Source of the DNA: Sedimentibacter hydroxybenzoicus DSM 7310
GTDB taxonomy: Bacteria > Bacillota > Clostridia > Tissierellales > Sedimentibacteraceae
Length of the DNA: 64,000 bases
Assembly: GCF_013403245.1 (NCBI RefSeq)
Contig: NZ_JACBNQ010000001.1
Span: 186,001-250,000 of the forward strand
Direction of reading: 5' to 3'
How positions within the stretch are numbered: position 1 is the stretch's first letter; each line of letters opens with the position of its first letter. Made by a program: the position numbers and the translations under genes. Positions 16,812 to 24,801 of this stretch are shown in pieces. The notes under the pieces were generated by a model. It was not told where the DNA came from. It did no database searches and worked only from the letters and a program-made list of their open reading frames with translations.

Positions 16812-17339
16812 TCATGCTATTTCATCAAGACGTGCTTTGATACGATTAACTTCGTTTTCAAGGATTGTTAACCTTATAAGTAATAATTCTTTTTCATTTT
16901 CAATTTTTAATGCATTGTCCAGTTTATTATTTAAATCACGATGTCCCTCGGCTATTATTCTGATATTTTTATTCGTCTCATTTTCCAGAGTCATTTTAAC
17001 GTCCTTAATATCAGATTTCATAATCGTGATTTCGGAATGTACTTCATCAAAACCATTTTGCATTTTACCGCTTATGTCATTCATATCTGATTTAATTACT
17101 TTGATTTCGGAATGTACTTCATCAAAACCATTCTGCATTTTACCGCTTATGTCATTCATATCTGATTTAATTACTTTGATTTCGGAATGTACTTCATCAA
17201 AACCATTTTGCATTTTACTGCTTATGTCATTCATATCAGACTTAATTTCTTTAATTTCAGAATGTACCGTTACGAAACCATTCTGCATTTTTTCATTCAT
17301 TTCGGTTATTGACTGAAGTATTTGTTTGCTGTTGTCCAT
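16812..17339 (-). CDS. Coiled-coil protein built of 25-residue tandem repeats
   Basis: A 175-residue, highly charged, Cys-free protein without signal peptide or membrane segment. Residues ~18-117 are four consecutive 25-residue units of the type MQNGFDEVHSEIKVIKSDMN plus DISGK. The middle two are identical in protein, while the outer two have drifted. The heptad-like spacing of I, V, M and L predicts a long coiled coil, continued in the C-terminal third (NNKLDNALKIENEKELLLIR). It starts after AGGAGATG and lies 14 bases downstream of an XRE regulator on the same strand, so the two probably form an operon. Its function is unknown; repeat number may vary between strains. Confidence 0.7.
   Translation of the reverse strand: MDNSKQILQSITEMNEKMQNGFVTVHSEIKEIKSDMNDISSKMQNGFDEVHSEIKVIKSDMNDISGKMQNGFDEVHSEIKVIKSDMNDISGKMQNGFDEVHSEITIMKSDIKDVKMTLENETNKNIRIIAEGHRDLNNKLDNALKIENEKELLLIRLTILENEVNRIKARLDEIA
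16989..17288 (-). repeat. Four 75-bp in-frame tandem repeats
   Basis: The DNA unit contains TTCGGAATGTACTTCATCAA and recurs every 75 bases; the central copies differ by only a base or two. They encode the 25-residue units of the coiled-coil protein. Near identity of the central units suggests recent expansion or gene conversion. Confidence 0.85.
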
Positions 17340-17353
17340 TTGTTTACATCTCC

Positions 17354-17725
17354 TTATTTAATAATAGTTCTGTCGGATTCATTGTATTCTGTCGGATTTT
17401 CAGCAACATTTTCAATAAGTTTTAAATTAAAGCCCAAGGTTAAACGCACTATGTTTTGTTTATTGAAATCTGCCTTGTCATATGCCTGAGCTATATTAAT
17501 AGCTTCAGGAGATAGAAAATCTTTTGGGTCTTTCGTCCCCAATAAATAATTTGCTGAAACATCAAGAACATTACATATCAATTCTATAGTGTCGGGGTCA
17601 GGCCTGTTCTTATCATTTTCCCAATCACTGACAGAATTATGCTTTGCTCCAATTGCATCTGCTAAATTCTTTTGAGTATAATTTTTATTTTTTCTTGCTA
17701 ATTTTAACTTTTGTCCAAAAGTCAT
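17354..17725 (-). CDS. XRE-family helix-turn-helix regulator
   Basis: A 123-residue Cro/C1-type regulator. The DNA-binding domain is residues ~1-65, with the helix-turn-helix YTQKNLADAIGAKHNSVSDW and the typical end DVSANYLLGT. The remaining ~55 residues are a short helical tail, probably for dimerisation. It begins after GAGGTAAAT and is followed after 14 bases by the coiled-coil gene. The targets are unknown; it may regulate its own operon. Confidence 0.85.
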   Translation of the reverse strand: MTFGQKLKLARKNKNYTQKNLADAIGAKHNSVSDWENDKNRPDPDTIELICNVLDVSANYLLGTKDPKDFLSPEAINIAQAYDKADFNKQNIVRLTLGFNLKLIENVAENPTEYNESDRTIIK

Positions 17726-17813
17726 TATATTTACCTCATAATTAATTATGAATATATAATACCACAGCGTATCGAATTTGTAAATAGGAAATTTCGGAAA
17801 AGTCGAAAATGCA

Positions 17814-18338
17814 TTAATTCGTCTTAAGGGAAGTTAATATAGTATTTATCAATGGCTTAAAAATTAAATATAATAAATACCCGATGATTCCGCCAACCGT
17901 ATTTGTAATTAGATCTGTTACATCAGAGGATCTAAAACCATTAATCAAAGGTTGAAACATTTCAATACTCAAGCTGAACAAAAATGTTTGTAATGCGCAG
18001 GAAAATATATTCTGCTTCTTTAAGATAGGAATTAAAAAGCCGAATGGTATCATTAAAATTATATTTAGCAAAATTTGTTGTCCCGCATATGCTCTGCCTG
18101 AAAAATAATCGTCAAAAGCCCGCATATTCATTGGTATATAAGCATGGTCAAAAACAAACGGAAGTGAAACAATCACAGGCATTAAGGTCACATAGAAAAC
18201 CAAAGCTATATAGATATACAAAAGTGTATTTACAAACAGTATGTCTTTCCCTTTGGATTTCCACTTCTTAAAAAATAAAACAGAATATATTATAATCAGT
18301 ACAATAATATCAATGAGGTATTTAATATAATTGTCCAT
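17814..18338 (-). CDS. VanZ-family membrane protein
   Basis: A 174-residue integral membrane protein with about four to five hydrophobic segments. The VanZ features are NILLMIPFGFLIP-like NIILMIPFGFLIPIL near residue 92, SLSIEMFQPLI near 125 and DVTDLITNTVGGIIGYLL near 140. VanZ proteins are linked to low-level teicoplanin resistance and cell envelope functions, but the activity is undefined. It starts at ATG 18338 after AGGAGCAAT. No resistance genes are near, so resistance should not be inferred. Confidence 0.85.
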   Translation of the reverse strand: MDNYIKYLIDIIVLIIIYSVLFFKKWKSKGKDILFVNTLLYIYIALVFYVTLMPVIVSLPFVFDHAYIPMNMRAFDDYFSGRAYAGQQILLNIILMIPFGFLIPILKKQNIFSCALQTFLFSLSIEMFQPLINGFRSSDVTDLITNTVGGIIGYLLYLIFKPLINTILTSLKTN

Positions 18339-18436
18339 TATTGCTCCTATAAAAATGTTACTTAACCATATATTAGGTTCATATTATGATATATGTATTA
18401 TACTACACATTTCATGATTATTACAGAAATGTTTTA

Positions 18437-18869
18437 ATGTTCTCTGGAATAAAACTTATTAAAGGTGGAAAAACTCTAAGTAGAAACTATCCCGAGGATA
18501 TAGCATATAATGTAAGCAAGAATAGGGAGATATGCTGTACATAGACTGCAGCATACAGACCAGGTTTTAAAATATTATTTGGAAGAAGCAGATATTGAAT
18601 TAGTTCATGTATATTGATATATGAAACATCATATAATATAACTTGTTTGTATATAAATCCGGAGTTGTTTTGATAAATTTTTCAGTCATGGATTTATTGG
18701 CGGATGTACAGATTTAATTAATGAAAAAAATATTCTTTATTCTTATCGAAGAAAATTCCTTGATAAGAATATTTTATACACATTAATAGCATTTATCCGA
18801 TCTACAGGGTATATTTATGATGAAGCTTCAAATGTGCAAATAATATATGGCATTTCCGATGCCGATTGA
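18437..18869 (+). pseudogene. Decayed second copy of the DUF6873 gene
   Basis: The frame from ATG 18437 reads GIKLIKGGKTLSRNYPEDIA and matches GVRLIKGSTTLSINYPGDIS of the intact gene at 16065. After a frameshift near 18520 it continues as IGRYAVHRLQHTDQVLKYYL, then meets a stop. Further on, the pieces YINPEL/GFIGGCTDLIN and STGYIYDEASNVQI are recognisable up to a stop at 18867-18869. The first ~95 codons are absent. It cannot make a full protein. Confidence 0.85.
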
Positions 18870-18895
18870 CCTCCCTTAAAGAGAGGAGTGACTTG

Positions 18896-19732
18896 ATGGA
18901 GCTTTTATCATTAGAGTTAAATGAAAATGAAAATCATGAAGTATTTAATAATATTAAAATAATAACCAATTTAGATGAAAGTGATATAAATATAGAAATA
19001 TCGTCAACTGACGAAGGAAACATAAGATTAAGGTATTTTACAGACAACAGAATAAATAAAAGGGAATACATTGAAAATATAATAGGAAAAGTAACTAAGT
19101 TGTTAATTGAATATACAAAGTTAGAAAGCATTAACATATTAAAAGAAAGCTATTTTTATTTTGATGAGGATGAAGTTGGCAATATTATTTCTGATATTGA
19201 AAATGAGATAGATAATGATGTAAAAATTAAGCTTATTATTAAAAATAAATTCAAAGAAATATTAGAGCGCTCGACTTTGATAAACTTAAACGGCTTCATA
19301 AACTTCAGATTAAAATTTATAAAGCTTTATGCTGCACAAGTGGTTGAAAGGTGCATTGACAGCTATCTTATGAAAAAGGAATATATGGATTTTATAAGCA
19401 TTATTAAATTGATTTCTGAGAAGGAAGAAGCAGAATATGATTTAGTAAATGTTATGTACACAAATAATAAGATTCAGGTGTACGATAAAAATATGAAAAA
19501 GTTGACTTATATAAGTAATATGGAATTATCAAGTGATTTGGTAAATAAGGTGGCATATGATGAATCAGTAATCAATATATTATTAAATGTATCACCTAAG
19601 AAAATAATACTTCATGAACAAAAATTAGATAAGGGAAATAAAGAAGCTGTAAATACAATAGAAATTATAAAAAAGATTTTTGAAGGTAAAATTGAAATGT
19701 GTAAGGGCTGCAAGTATTGCGACCTGCTTTAA
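18896..19732 (+). CDS. Protein of unknown function with C-terminal CxxCxxC
   Basis: A 278-residue cytoplasmic protein that I do not recognise. It is rich in Glu, Lys, Asn and Ile, has no signal peptide or membrane segment, and ends with CKGCKYCDLL, a CxxCxxC that could bind a metal or cluster. ATG 18896 follows AGAGAGGAGTGA; an upstream TTG at 18866 overlaps the DUF6873 remnant and is less likely. The stop codon is the first base of palindromic repeat copy C, and a strong terminator follows, so the gene is monocistronic. Confidence 0.6.
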   Translation: MELLSLELNENENHEVFNNIKIITNLDESDINIEISSTDEGNIRLRYFTDNRINKREYIENIIGKVTKLLIEYTKLESINILKESYFYFDEDEVGNIISDIENEIDNDVKIKLIIKNKFKEILERSTLINLNGFINFRLKFIKLYAAQVVERCIDSYLMKKEYMDFISIIKLISEKEEAEYDLVNVMYTNNKIQVYDKNMKKLTYISNMELSSDLVNKVAYDESVINILLNVSPKKIILHEQKLDKGNKEAVNTIEIIKKIFEGKIEMCKGCKYCDLL

Positions 19733-19782
19733 GCAGATGAGCCAAATCAATGATTTGGTGTCAGTCGCTTATACCGTAAGTA
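19730..19782. repeat. Palindromic intergenic repeat, copy C (inverted)
   Basis: TAAGCAGATGAGCCAAATC, then AATGATTTGGTGTCAGTCGC and TTATACCGTAAGT. This is the reverse complement of copy B with a few changes. It begins at the stop codon of the upstream gene, so the repeat inserted at or replaced the gene end. Confidence 0.8.
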
Positions 19783-19791
19783 TAAATATAA

Positions 19792-19815
19792 GGGTGTCTT
19801 CCGACACCCGTTTTA
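19792..19815 (+). terminator. Rho-independent terminator
   Basis: GGGTGTC, TTCC, GACACCC followed by GTTTTAAAAC. A seven-pair GC-rich stem and short T-run 60 bases after the unknown gene. Confidence 0.85.
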
Positions 19816-19919
19816 AAACACATAAATTGGGTATATAAACAGTATTAAGAAAACCATAAGGTTTATATTATAAAATATAAAAAAGGGGAAAGGGAATATA
19901 TATAAAGGGAGGAATACAT

Positions 19920-20024
19920 ATGTCATTTTTAATATTAGCAAGCTTAATAACTATAACTGTAATAGCTGCAATTCATTTGATAAATATAAAAGAAGCAGAA
20001 GCAAATAACGGGAATAATGAATAA
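19920..20024 (+). CDS. 34-residue single-span membrane peptide
   Basis: ATG 19920 follows a strong AAAGGGAGGAATACAT site. The peptide is MSFLILASLITITVIAAIHL, then INIKEAEANNGNNE: one hydrophobic helix and a short polar tail, predicted to sit in the cytoplasmic membrane. A dedicated terminator follows 10 bases later. The good ribosome binding site, complete frame and own terminator argue for a real gene. It is too short to assign to a family. Confidence 0.65.
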   Translation: MSFLILASLITITVIAAIHLINIKEAEANNGNNE

Positions 20025-20033
20025 TTAAAAAAT

Positions 20034-20067
20034 GAGAAAGTGTCGGATAAACACTTTCTCGTTTTTT
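20034..20067 (+). terminator. Rho-independent terminator
   Basis: GAGAAAGTGT, 7-base loop, ACACTTTCTC, then GTTTTTT. A ten-pair stem with a T-run. It also lies downstream of the convergent YfcC gene and may serve both strands. Confidence 0.9.
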
Positions 20068-20094
20068 AAATTGTGTTAACGAGATGGAAATTAT

Positions 20095-21504
20095 TTAGAA
20101 TGGTCCGTATCCTATCATTACAGAAACAGCCACAAGTATAGCACCTATTAAACTCCATATCAGTAATAGAGGAAGCATCCATTTTGCCCATTTTTCCCAT
20201 CTTATACCGCCTATTGCAATTGCAGCCATAAAATAACCTGAAGTAGGGTTTATAACATTTGAGAATCCGTCACCAAACTGAAATGCCAGAACTGCAGACT
20301 GCCTGGAGATGCCAACCAAATCTGCCATAGGAGCCATTATGGGCATTGAAGCTGCTGCCTGACCGCTTCCCGAAGGTATTATAAAATTGATAAAGCTTTG
20401 AACAATAAACATTGCAACACCGCTTAATGAAGGAGGTAACCCCTGAACCAGACCTGCCAGACTGTATATTATAGTGTCCATTATTTTTCCTTCTTGCATA
20501 ACAACCATTATTGAGGTTGCCAATCCTATTACAAGAGCACCGTAGACTAATTCCTTTGCTCCGTTTATGAATTCTTGTGCAATTTTATCTATTGATAAGC
20601 CTCCTGCTACACCGGATAAAATTCCTATAATCAGGAAAATTGCCGTTAATTCGGTAATGTAAAAGTTTAACTCAACAACACCGTATCCCAATATACACAG
20701 TCCGGAAATTAATATAAGCATTACAATTTTGTGTCTTGTTGTAAATTCAATATTATCATTGAATTCAAATTCTTTATGTCTTATCTTATCCTCTTCATAT
20801 GTAACGCTTAATTCTGGGTTTTTCTGAATTTTGCTTGCGTATCTATATACATATATAATAGTTATACTTAAGATTAATACGTATGCTATAAGGCGGAAGC
20901 CAATACCGGAAAACATCGGAAGACCGGCAATTCCCTGAGCTATGCCCACAGTGAATGGATTAAGGAAGGCGCCTGCAAAACCGGCACCTGCTCCCAGTAA
21001 TACCATTGCTGTACCTGTGAGAGTGTCAAATCCTAAAGCCAAGGCTAAAGAAATAACTATTGGATAGAACGGAAGCATTTCTTCTGCTGAACCAAGAATT
21101 GCTCCTGCCAAAGAAAAAATAAACATTACGATAGGGATAACCGCTTTTTCCTTACCCTTCATTCGTTTTACCACTTCTACAATTCCGGAATCTATGGCGC
21201 CGGTGGACTGGAGTATTCCGAAGGATCCTCCTATCATGAGAACAAAGAAAATTATATATCCGGAGTTTTCCATGCCTTTTGGGATAGCTTTAAAGACATC
21301 AAAGAATGACAGAGGATTGCTTTCAACACTATGATAAGTGTCAGGAACTACAAATATCCTGTCTGTTTCAGGATCTACTGCACGGTCAAATTCACCGGCC
21401 GGAATTACGTATGTAAGGACAGCGACTAGTACTATTACAAAGAATAGTAGTGCATATGTGTGTGGAATTCTAAACCTTTTCTTTTTTTCAATACTTTTTT
21501 CCAT
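20095..21504 (-). CDS. YfcC family carrier (first copy)
   Basis: A 469-residue polytopic membrane protein with about 11-13 hydrophobic segments. It belongs to the YfcC/arginine-ornithine antiporter-like branch of anaerobic dicarboxylate carriers, seen from YVIPAGEFDR near residue 30, GAGAGFAGAFLNPFTVGIAQ near 172, SGSGQAAASMPIMAPMADL near 382 and FQFGDGFSNVINPTSGYFMA near 412. It probably moves amino acids or acylated amino acids across the membrane. It lies 10 bases after an ArgE-like deacylase, suggesting that it imports the deacylase substrate. A paralogue is encoded at 23187. Confidence 0.85.
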   Translation of the reverse strand: MEKSIEKKKRFRIPHTYALLFFVIVLVAVLTYVIPAGEFDRAVDPETDRIFVVPDTYHSVESNPLSFFDVFKAIPKGMENSGYIIFFVLMIGGSFGILQSTGAIDSGIVEVVKRMKGKEKAVIPIVMFIFSLAGAILGSAEEMLPFYPIVISLALALGFDTLTGTAMVLLGAGAGFAGAFLNPFTVGIAQGIAGLPMFSGIGFRLIAYVLILSITIIYVYRYASKIQKNPELSVTYEEDKIRHKEFEFNDNIEFTTRHKIVMLILISGLCILGYGVVELNFYITELTAIFLIIGILSGVAGGLSIDKIAQEFINGAKELVYGALVIGLATSIMVVMQEGKIMDTIIYSLAGLVQGLPPSLSGVAMFIVQSFINFIIPSGSGQAAASMPIMAPMADLVGISRQSAVLAFQFGDGFSNVINPTSGYFMAAIAIGGIRWEKWAKWMLPLLLIWSLIGAILVAVSVMIGYGPF

Positions 21505-21514
21505 AATAATCTCC

Positions 21515-22693
21515 TTATAAACATAAAATTTTTATTAATTTGTAATAAATTTCTGAAGCTTTCAATATTTCATCTATTGAACAAAATTCATCATTTGCAT
21601 GAGCTTGAGTTATGCTGCCGGGACCGAGTATTATGCATTTAGCATTTGTGTGATTGGACAGTAATCCGGCATCACTCCATGCAGGAAAGTCTTTTGCAGG
21701 AAGGTTTTGACCTGTAACATCCGATGTAATATTAAGTGCTTTTTTTACAAGCTCATGATTTGGGTCAATACTGTAGGGTGCATTTATCATTGATGCGGTA
21801 AATTCACGCATTGCTTTAAGCTCATATTGTCCTTTGAATTTTTCGGCTGCTTTTGCAGCGTAGCTTTCAATTTCATTATGAATGAACTCCAAGGTTTCTC
21901 CGGGCAGCCATCTCCGGTCAATTTGAACGCTGCAAGTGTCAGGAACAATATTAGGGTCATCTCCTCCCTCGATACGTCCCACATTAATGCTCCCGCATCC
22001 AAGAAGTTCGTGTTTACGTTTTTCAATTATGAGCTCCAGCTCACTGTAAATCATTCTGCAAAATTCCGAAGCCATATAAATCGCGTTTTTTCCTTCTTTT
22101 GGACGGCTTCCATGAGTTGCTTCACCTCTGAACGTAACCTCAATCCATTCCATGCCCTTGTGTGCGGTGCACACTCTGAGGTTGGTAGGTTCGCCGATTA
22201 CAACATAATCAGAGACAATATTTTTTTTGATGAGATATTCAGTACCCTTTGACCTTTCCTCCTCATCAATTACTCCAGTAAATGCAACTGTTTTCTCCAA
22301 ATCGAGCCCCTGTCTTTTTATGGCAATCATTGCGGCTATCATGGCAGTTAAACCACCCTTCATATCCGCAGTGCCTCTTCCGTATATGATGCCGTCCCTT
22401 ATAAACGGCACAAATGGCTTGTACTTCATCGTAAATCCGGGAACTGTATCGATGTGGCCGTTAAACATTAAATGCACGGATTCATTTTTGCCGAATATTT
22501 TTCCCGTAACATTAGGTCTGTTTTTTTCAATCTCTGCACATTCTACATAAATGTCATTATTCTTAAAGATATTACTTATGCAGGCTGCGACCTCCGATTC
22601 TTTTTGATCAACATTTTTGTGGCTTTCAATTGATACCAGCTTTGTAACAATGTCAATAATTTCATTTTCGCTTATGAATCTTGTAATCTCCAA
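21515..22693 (-). CDS. M20 family metallodeacylase (ArgE/DapE-like)
   Basis: A 392-residue zinc peptidase/deacylase. Metal-binding motifs are FNGHIDTVPG near residue 78 and GRGTADMKGG near 107, the catalytic Glu pair lies in IDEEERSKGT near 143, and VIGEPTNLRVC near 170 and the HGSRP dimerisation motif near 203 follow. The family removes an acyl or aminoacyl group from N-acyl amino acids or dipeptides in the cytoplasm. It heads a two-gene unit with the YfcC carrier. Two operator-like sites resembling one in front of the ArsR transcription unit lie upstream, so control by that regulator is likely. Confidence 0.85.
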   Translation of the reverse strand: MEITRFISENEIIDIVTKLVSIESHKNVDQKESEVAACISNIFKNNDIYVECAEIEKNRPNVTGKIFGKNESVHLMFNGHIDTVPGFTMKYKPFVPFIRDGIIYGRGTADMKGGLTAMIAAMIAIKRQGLDLEKTVAFTGVIDEEERSKGTEYLIKKNIVSDYVVIGEPTNLRVCTAHKGMEWIEVTFRGEATHGSRPKEGKNAIYMASEFCRMIYSELELIIEKRKHELLGCGSINVGRIEGGDDPNIVPDTCSVQIDRRWLPGETLEFIHNEIESYAAKAAEKFKGQYELKAMREFTASMINAPYSIDPNHELVKKALNITSDVTGQNLPAKDFPAWSDAGLLSNHTNAKCIILGPGSITQAHANDEFCSIDEILKASEIYYKLIKILCL

Positions 22694-22754
22694 AAAAATA
22701 TCTCCTTCCTATTCAATAGATAGCCAAAAAATTCGGCTTTAAGTTATTGAGTTA

Positions 22755-22779
22755 ATATGTTTAAACATTTCAACATAAA
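22755..22779. promoter_or_regulatory. Putative ArsR operator, site 1
   Basis: ATATGTTTAAACATTTCAAC followed by ATAAA. It shares GTTTAAACAT-TTC-ACATA with the site at 22831. It is located 62 bases before the deacylase start. Confidence 0.5.
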
Positions 22780-22830
22780 GAATTAAAAAAATAGATGTTG
22801 CTTAAACTAAACCTCCCTTCAATAATAATT

Positions 22831-22856
22831 ATATGTTTAAACATATCGACATATAA
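22831..22856. promoter_or_regulatory. Putative ArsR operator, site 2
   Basis: The perfect palindrome ATATGTTTAAACATAT is followed by CGACATATAA. A third, weaker version (GCGTTTAAGTATATCGAAAT then ATAG) lies at 24566-24589 in front of the second YfcC gene. These shared sites suggest one regulator for both units. Confidence 0.6.
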
Positions 22857-22867
22857 CTCAAAAAAAT

Positions 22868-23161
22868 TTAGAAAAAGCCCATGCCGATAAATTTAAGCAA
22901 AGTTTGCGATAAACTTTTCAGCGTGTGCATATTCACAGAATAATATATTTCTTTTCCTTCTTTTCTTGCTTCAAGGATTCTTGCTCTTTTCAGGATTTGC
23001 AGATGATGTGATACCGTAGGACGGGATAAGGTGCACTTTGCAGCAATATCACTTGCGTTCAGTTCCTTTTTCCCGATGATATTAAGAATATCTATTCTGG
23101 CTTCATCACCTAATGCTTTTATTATTTCTATATCCATATCATTTTGATTAATTCCGGACAT
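22868..23161 (-). CDS. ArsR-family winged helix regulator
   Basis: A 97-residue regulator with a typical ArsR fold: IKALGDEARIDILNIIG near residue 13, recognition helix LSRPTVSHHLQILKRARIL near 45 and wing EARKEGKEIYYSV. It lacks the ELCVCDL metal site of arsenic or zinc sensors, so a metal ligand is not supported. I prefer the ATG at 23161, with GGTGG in front, to the ATG at 23176. It follows the second YfcC gene by 10 bases on the same strand, and its likely operators lie upstream of both carrier units. Confidence 0.88.
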   Translation of the reverse strand: MSGINQNDMDIEIIKALGDEARIDILNIIGKKELNASDIAAKCTLSRPTVSHHLQILKRARILEARKEGKEIYYSVNMHTLKSLSQTLLKFIGMGFF

Positions 23162-23186
23162 ACTCCCACCCACCATCTTTTGCTAT

Positions 23187-24539
23187 TTAAAACGGACCAT
23201 AGTTGATAACAGTTGATATTATAAGAATAATAAGGGCTTCTGCACATAATGCAATAAACAAAGGCATAAACCATTTTAACCAATCCTTCCACTCGATATC
23301 TCCAAGAGCCAAAGCAGCTATGAAATAGCCTGAGGTAGGACTTATTAGGTTTGTAAGACCGTCCCCGAACTGGAAGGCCAAAACGGCGGTTTGCCTTGTG
23401 ATACCCGACATATCAGCCAATGTTTTCATTATGGGCATGGATGCGGCTGCTTGTCCGCTTCCGGAAGAAATAAATATATTCAGTACACCATGCACAAATG
23501 ACATTCCCACGGCGCTCGCGACAGGGCTGAAGCCTTCAATAAGTTCTGCAAGGGCATGAATAATCGAATCCATAATATTTCCATATATCATAATTACGGA
23601 CACAGCTTTTGCAATTCCGATAATAAGTGCTCCGTAAGTCATGGCGGATGCACCCTTAACAAATTCTGCTGATATTCTGCCTGGAGTTAACCCTCCTGCG
23701 AGTCCGCTCGCTATGGCCATTATGAAAAATACTGTGGATATTTCCAAAATATAAAAACTGAATTTCAAAATTCCTGCAATCATGAATATAAATGACAGCA
23801 CAAGTACTGTCATAACCCGGTAGTGCTCCGTCTTCATAGCTTGGAAATCCTCAAAAGCTTTGCTGCTTGGAGTAAGGTCATTTTTTATATTATTAACATG
23901 CCTTATTACAAATACTATTGATGTTCCTAAAAATATAACATTGGTTATTACTCTTAAAACAATTCCCGAGTACAGAGGGAGTTCCGAAACATTCTGGGCT
24001 ATTCCCGTTGTAAAAGGATTAAGAAATCCTGCGGCAAAACCGGTCCCGGTTCCCAACAGCACCATGGCTACACCTGTAATTTTATCATAACCCATCGCTA
24101 AAGAAAAGCAAATTATTAAAGGATAAAAAGGAAGTGCTTCTTCCGCTGTCCCGAATAAAGCTCCTGACAGTGAGAAAAGAGTCATAATTATTGCTACAAT
24201 CGTTTTCTCATTGCCTGAGGATTTTCGTACTAAGTTTCCAATTAATGCGTCAGTTGTTCCGGTTGCTTGAATTACACCGAATGCGCCTCCTATAATAAGC
24301 ACAAAAATAATTATATCGCTCGCTTCCATCATTCCCTCAGGGATGGATTTAAAAATATCAAAAATAGAGACCGGTGTATTTTCTACTGATTTGTAACTGT
24401 GGGGTACCACATAGCTTATTCCTTTAGTGGTATCAATTTCTCTGTCATAGGTTCCGGCAGGAATAAAATATGAAGCAATTCCTAAAACAACTATTATGTA
24501 AAACAATAAAACATATGAACCGGGAATTTTTTTTAACAC
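23187..24539 (-). CDS. YfcC family carrier (second copy)
   Basis: A 450-residue polytopic carrier, clearly paralogous to the one at 20095: YFIPAGTYDREID near residue 25, GTGTGFAAGFLNPFTTGIAQ near 158, SGSGQAAASMPIMKTLADM near 358 and FQFGDGLTNLISPTSGYF near 390. It lacks most of the charged N-terminal extension of the first copy. It is the first gene of a unit with the ArsR regulator. It probably transports amino acids or their acyl derivatives; specificity is not readable. Confidence 0.85.
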   Translation of the reverse strand: MLKKIPGSYVLLFYIIVVLGIASYFIPAGTYDREIDTTKGISYVVPHSYKSVENTPVSIFDIFKSIPEGMMEASDIIIFVLIIGGAFGVIQATGTTDALIGNLVRKSSGNEKTIVAIIMTLFSLSGALFGTAEEALPFYPLIICFSLAMGYDKITGVAMVLLGTGTGFAAGFLNPFTTGIAQNVSELPLYSGIVLRVITNVIFLGTSIVFVIRHVNNIKNDLTPSSKAFEDFQAMKTEHYRVMTVLVLSFIFMIAGILKFSFYILEISTVFFIMAIASGLAGGLTPGRISAEFVKGASAMTYGALIIGIAKAVSVIMIYGNIMDSIIHALAELIEGFSPVASAVGMSFVHGVLNIFISSGSGQAAASMPIMKTLADMSGITRQTAVLAFQFGDGLTNLISPTSGYFIAALALGDIEWKDWLKWFMPLFIALCAEALIILIISTVINYGPF

Positions 24540-24565
24540 TGTGCTGCCTCCGCTAATATTTTGAT

Positions 24566-24589
24566 GCGTTTAAGTATATCGAAATATAG
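24566..24589. promoter_or_regulatory. Putative ArsR operator, site 3
   Basis: GCGTTTAAGTATATCGAAAT then ATAG, 26 bases before the second YfcC start. It aligns with the 22831 site over GTTTAA..ATATCGA.ATA. Confidence 0.45.
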
Positions 24590-24754
24590 TTTAAATTATT
24601 ATAACATATATTTTGAGTTCTGCAACAATAATATTTTTAAATTTGATTCATAAATAAATTTGCATAAAAAATTATAATAAAGATAAAGGTGTAAATTTCA
24701 ATAAATTTAAACATAACACTATATGATATATGATAATTAAGCTCGCTTACAATT

Positions 24755-24790
24755 ATGGGTGTCTAAACTTAAAATCGCTTAAACACCCAT
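24755..24790 (-). terminator. Hairpin between YfcC operon promoter and response regulator end
   Basis: ATGGGTGT, then CTAAACTTAAAATCGCTTAA, then ACACCCAT. It lies 12 bases beyond the response regulator stop. Flanking AT runs are present but a clean T-run is not. Confidence 0.6.
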
Positions 24791-24801
24791 TTTAATTATT
24801 T

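Noticed and set aside
16989-17288. CRISPR-like array because of regular 75-base repeats
   Set aside because: There are no unique spacers; the units are contiguous, in frame and part of a coding sequence.
17814-18338. Glycopeptide resistance determinant (VanZ)
   Set aside because: Only a VanZ-family protein is present, without vanA, vanH or vanX-type genes. The family is widespread and mostly unrelated to resistance.
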